Positions 7,550-9,610 of a DNA stretch of 9,610 bases are shown one piece after another. Where the stretch lies: positions 5,064 to 14,673 of the forward strand of contig DHWW01000014.1 of the NCBI GenBank assembly GCA_002413385.1. The letters run 5' to 3'. A program made the position numbers and the translations under genes. Position 1 is the first letter of the stretch; every line of letters begins with the position of its first letter. The notes below the pieces were generated by a model that saw nothing but the letters and a program-made list of their open reading frames with translations, had not been told where the DNA came from and made no database searches. This DNA comes from Granulicella sp. UBA5172. Its GTDB lineage: Bacteria; Acidobacteriota; Terriglobia; Terriglobales; Acidobacteriaceae.

Positions 7550-7636
7550 ATGCGATACAACATTGAAGACATGCGCACCCGGCTCTCTGCCACTGCGCCA
7601 CCATCCTGCAACATCGGGGGGTGCGACCTATGCTAG
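7550..7636 (+). CDS. Possible 28-residue cysteine-containing leader peptide before nuoI
   Basis: An ATG nine bases after the nuoD stop opens a 28-codon frame that fills most of the nuoD-nuoI gap and ends in TAG at 7634-7636. It overlaps the nuoI ATG (ATGCTAG). The peptide starts MRYNIEDMRTRL and ends with PSCNIGGCDLC, giving three cysteines spaced C-x4-C-x2-C (C20, C25, C28). Only a weak GAG precedes its start, and I recognise no family. The stop/start overlap would fit translational coupling to nuoI, but a frame of this size can easily arise by chance. Confidence 0.25.
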   Translation: MRYNIEDMRTRLSATAPPSCNIGGCDLC

Positions 7637-8247
7637 GTCAAGGAATTCTGAAGGGTCTGATCGAAACTGCACGCAATTTCTTCGGCAGCTACGTCAACAA
7701 GGATCGACTGACAACCGTTCAATTTCCAGAAGAGCGTCTTCCTCAGATTGAGGCGACGCGTGACTTTCCACTTCTGGTCTACGACGGTACGGACTGGCAA
7801 CAGGGCCTGCGCTGTGTCGCTTGCCTGATCTGCGAGAAGGCGTGTCCGCCCCAATGCATCTTCATTGAAAAGAGCACCGACAAGAAGCCGGATGCAACGG
7901 GCAAACCACAGTTTTATCCAGCAAGATTCGACATCGACATCTCGGTCTGCATGAGTTGCCAGATCTGCGTTGAGGTCTGTCCCTTCGATGCCATCAAGAT
8001 GGACGTCGAATTTGAACTCAGCACAACAGATCGATTCGGCGGCTTGCTCTTGGATAAGCAGCAGTTGGCCAAATCCAATGAGTATTACAACAGGATTCAT
8101 CCCACTGAAGCTGGAGCTGTGGATGCGGCGTTAGCTGACGAACGCGCCAAAGCAGAGGCAAAATTGCGCCAGGCGGCCGAAGCCAAAGCGGCTGCAGCGG
8201 CTGCAACTCCCCCTCCACCACCAGCCGAAAAGACGGTGATCCAGTGA
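7630..8247 (+). CDS. nuoI: NADH-quinone oxidoreductase subunit I (two [4Fe-4S] ferredoxin-like)
   Basis: NuoI carries clusters N6a and N6b, which pass electrons toward N2 in NuoB. Both ligand sets are complete: C62-x2-C65-x2-C68-x3-C72 in RCVACLICEKACPP, and C107-x2-C110-x2-C113-x3-C117 in CMSCQICVEVCP. The N-terminus (LGQGILKGLIETARNFF, 2-18) is the usual amphipathic membrane-anchoring helix. The ATG at 7630 is preferred, with a G-rich GGGGGGTG stretch ending seven bases upstream; a GTG at 7621 would add three residues but falls inside that stretch. After the fold (about residue 150) comes an unusual tail: an Ala/Lys/Glu-rich helix (about 163-192), five prolines (194-198) and a short end. 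In complexes lacking NuoEFG this subunit is the expected entry point for ferredoxin electrons. Confidence 0.95.
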   Translation: MLGQGILKGLIETARNFFGSYVNKDRLTTVQFPEERLPQIEATRDFPLLVYDGTDWQQGLRCVACLICEKACPPQCIFIEKSTDKKPDATGKPQFYPARFDIDISVCMSCQICVEVCPFDAIKMDVEFELSTTDRFGGLLLDKQQLAKSNEYYNRIHPTEAGAVDAALADERAKAEAKLRQAAEAKAAAAAATPPPPPAEKTVIQ

Positions 8248-8301
8248 CACACCCCATAGCCTGTAACAGAACACTGAATTTGTTGCGGACGGTACGGACT
8301 T

Positions 8302-9477
8302 ATGCCTCAAATAATTGATCAGATCTTTGTGTTACTGAAGCACTGGCTCATGGGCTACATCCCTGCCCTGCTGCAGCCGGTGGTCTCTGCCATCCTTTCC
8401 GTCGTACCTGTCCTCATCGCCTTCCCTCTCCTGTTTGCGATCACCACGGTACTCGAACGCAAGGGCCTCGGCAGAATGCAGAATCGTTATGGCCCCAACC
8501 GCGTTGGGCCCTTCGGCTTCCTGCAGCCCATGGCGGACGGAATCAAATCGCTGACCAAGGAAGACATCATTCCGCGCACAGCGGACCACCTGGTGCATCT
8601 GCTCGCACCCGTGGTGATCGTCATCGCGTCATTCCTCGTCTATGCGGTTCTGCCGATTGGCAGAAATATGGTGATCGTCAACCTCAACGCTGGCGTCCTG
8701 TTCTTCTTTGCGGTCGGCTCCATGGTAGAGCTCTCCGTTTTCATGGCCGGCTGGTCCAGCCGCAGCAAGTATTCCCTGCTCGGCGCAATGCGAGCGATCG
8801 CCCAGATGATCAGCTATGAGATTCCTCTGGTGCTTGCCTCCATCGTCGTCATCATGGCTGCCGGTTCGCTTTCGACCGTGACCATTGTGAATCTTCAGGC
8901 AACCTACACCGGAATCTGGCCGCACTGGTATGTCTTCACGCCTTGGGGCCTCACCGGATTTGTCATCTTCATGATCGCCGCCACAGCGGAATCCAATCGC
9001 TGCCCCTTCGATCTTCCCGAAGGCGAATCGGAGATCATCGCCGGCTATTACATCGAATATTCCGGTTTCAAATTCGCACTGTTCTTCCTCGGCGAATACC
9101 TCGGCATGTTTGCCACCAGCGCCATGGCGATCACCCTCTTTCTGGGCGGATGGGCAGCCCCCTTTTCCTTCCTCACTTGGATCCCGTCCTATGTCTGGTT
9201 CTTTACAAAATTACTGGCACTGATCGCAGTCTTCATTTGGATTCGCGGAACGCTTCCGCGCCTCCGCATGGATCAGTTGATGAACTTTGCATGGAAGTTC
9301 ATGTTGCCCCTTTCCCTGATCAACATCTTTGCCGCTGGTGTTTGGCATTACATGCCGGCGGGTATTTCACGTTGGTTCGTCGTCACCTTGATCGTTGCCC
9401 TTGCTTGCATTTTGTTGAGCCGTGGACTTAGGCGCAATAAGTGGTTTCACGTACGCACATATCGCTTCGCAAGCTGA
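8302..9477 (+). CDS. nuoH: NADH-quinone oxidoreductase subunit H (membrane, quinone-chamber subunit)
   Basis: NuoH (ND1 family) is the membrane subunit that docks to the NuoB-D-I arm and starts the proton path. It has 391 residues, somewhat longer than the roughly 325 of E. coli NuoH because of an N-terminal leader segment and a basic C-terminal tail. Signatures are LERKGLGRMQNRYGPNRVGP (51-70), FGFLQPMADGIKSLTKED (71-88), SYEIPLVLAS (171-180) and the acidic loop AESNRCPFDLPEGESEIIAG (229-248). Hydrophobic membrane helices of the ND1 pattern fill the rest. It starts 54 bp after nuoI, and its Shine-Dalgarno is poor (GGACGG about nine bases upstream). It stands after nuoI, the reverse of the common nuoH-nuoI order. 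The next gene is nuoJ. Confidence 0.97.
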   Translation: MPQIIDQIFVLLKHWLMGYIPALLQPVVSAILSVVPVLIAFPLLFAITTVLERKGLGRMQNRYGPNRVGPFGFLQPMADGIKSLTKEDIIPRTADHLVHLLAPVVIVIASFLVYAVLPIGRNMVIVNLNAGVLFFFAVGSMVELSVFMAGWSSRSKYSLLGAMRAIAQMISYEIPLVLASIVVIMAAGSLSTVTIVNLQATYTGIWPHWYVFTPWGLTGFVIFMIAATAESNRCPFDLPEGESEIIAGYYIEYSGFKFALFFLGEYLGMFATSAMAITLFLGGWAAPFSFLTWIPSYVWFFTKLLALIAVFIWIRGTLPRLRMDQLMNFAWKFMLPLSLINIFAAGVWHYMPAGISRWFVVTLIVALACILLSRGLRRNKWFHVRTYRFAS

Positions 9478-9480
9478 ATC

Positions 9481-9496
9481 TGTGACTAACATCACA
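9481..9496. promoter_or_regulatory. CRP/FNR-family operator candidate after nuoH
   Basis: TGTGA-CTAACA-TCACA is an exact match to the E. coli CRP consensus half-sites with the correct six-base spacer. It begins three bases after the nuoH stop and 80 bp before the nuoJ ATG. It shares GTGAC and TCACACGG, in the same spacing, with the nifJ-nuoA site. A TCTAAT hexamer (9527-9532; five of six matches to a -10 box) lies downstream, so an internal promoter for nuoJ onward is possible. As RNA it could form only a weak 5-bp hairpin. Confidence 0.5.
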
Positions 9497-9560
9497 CGGA
9501 TGCCGGGCTCAATGTGTTCCCCTGTATCTAATTACTTTGTAGGGTCGGAATAGTTTCTCG

Positions 9561-9610
9561 ATGACAATTTCCTTTTTTATAATCGCTGCAATCACGATCG
9601 TCGGAACCGC
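9561..9610 (+). CDS. nuoJ: NADH-quinone oxidoreductase subunit J, N-terminus only (cut by window edge)
   Basis: Sixteen codons (MTISFFIIAAITIVGT) plus two bases are visible before the edge. They form the start of a hydrophobic first membrane helix, as in NuoJ (ND6 family), which usually follows nuoH/nuoI in complex I operons. The identification rests mainly on operon position and hydrophobicity. The Shine-Dalgarno is weak: GGAA lies ten bases upstream. The 83-bp gap after nuoH is unusually long for a nuo operon and carries the CRP-like site. Confidence 0.6.
   Translation, partial: MTISFFIIAAITIVGT

Overview
The window looks like a chromosomal energy-metabolism locus from a moderately GC-rich bacterium. 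An Acidobacteriota member of the Terriglobales type is my best guess, from the flavour of the proteins and the gene order. That is an impression from family knowledge, not something a search has confirmed. No mobile elements, RNA genes, CRISPR arrays or phage genes were seen.

Left half, minus strand (1-4560). Two ferredoxin-reducing 2-oxoacid oxidoreductases read leftwards. The first is a full-size pyruvate:ferredoxin oxidoreductase (nifJ/por), whose frame is broken by one extra base at about 3873. The second is the N-terminal 237 codons of a gamma-alpha fused 2-oxoacid:ferredoxin oxidoreductase alpha subunit (korA type), cut by the window edge. A 218-bp spacer separates them.

Middle (4561-4668). 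A 108-bp divergent control region lies between nifJ and nuoA. It holds a 14-bp palindrome that fits a CRP/FNR-family operator (GGTGA-N6-TCACA).

Right half, plus strand (4669-9610). A respiratory complex I operon runs nuoA-nuoB-nuoC-nuoD-nuoI-nuoH-nuoJ (nuoJ cut by the edge). nuoE, nuoF and nuoG, which encode the NADH-oxidising module, are absent from their usual place between nuoD and nuoH, and nuoI precedes nuoH. A second, exact TGTGA-N6-TCACA site follows nuoH. A possible 28-residue cysteine-bearing ORF overlaps the nuoI start.

How it fits together. PFOR and the Kor-type enzyme reduce ferredoxin while oxidising pyruvate and, probably, 2-oxoglutarate. The divergent complex I carries the quinone-side and connecting Fe-S subunits (NuoB, C, D, I) and membrane subunits (NuoA, H, J), but no NADH module within the window. 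The simplest reading is a ferredoxin-fed (or otherwise non-NADH-fed) 11-subunit-type complex I encoded beside its electron sources, possibly co-regulated by one CRP/FNR-like protein. The linkage and the sites are seen in the sequence. The electron-donor and regulatory claims are inference.
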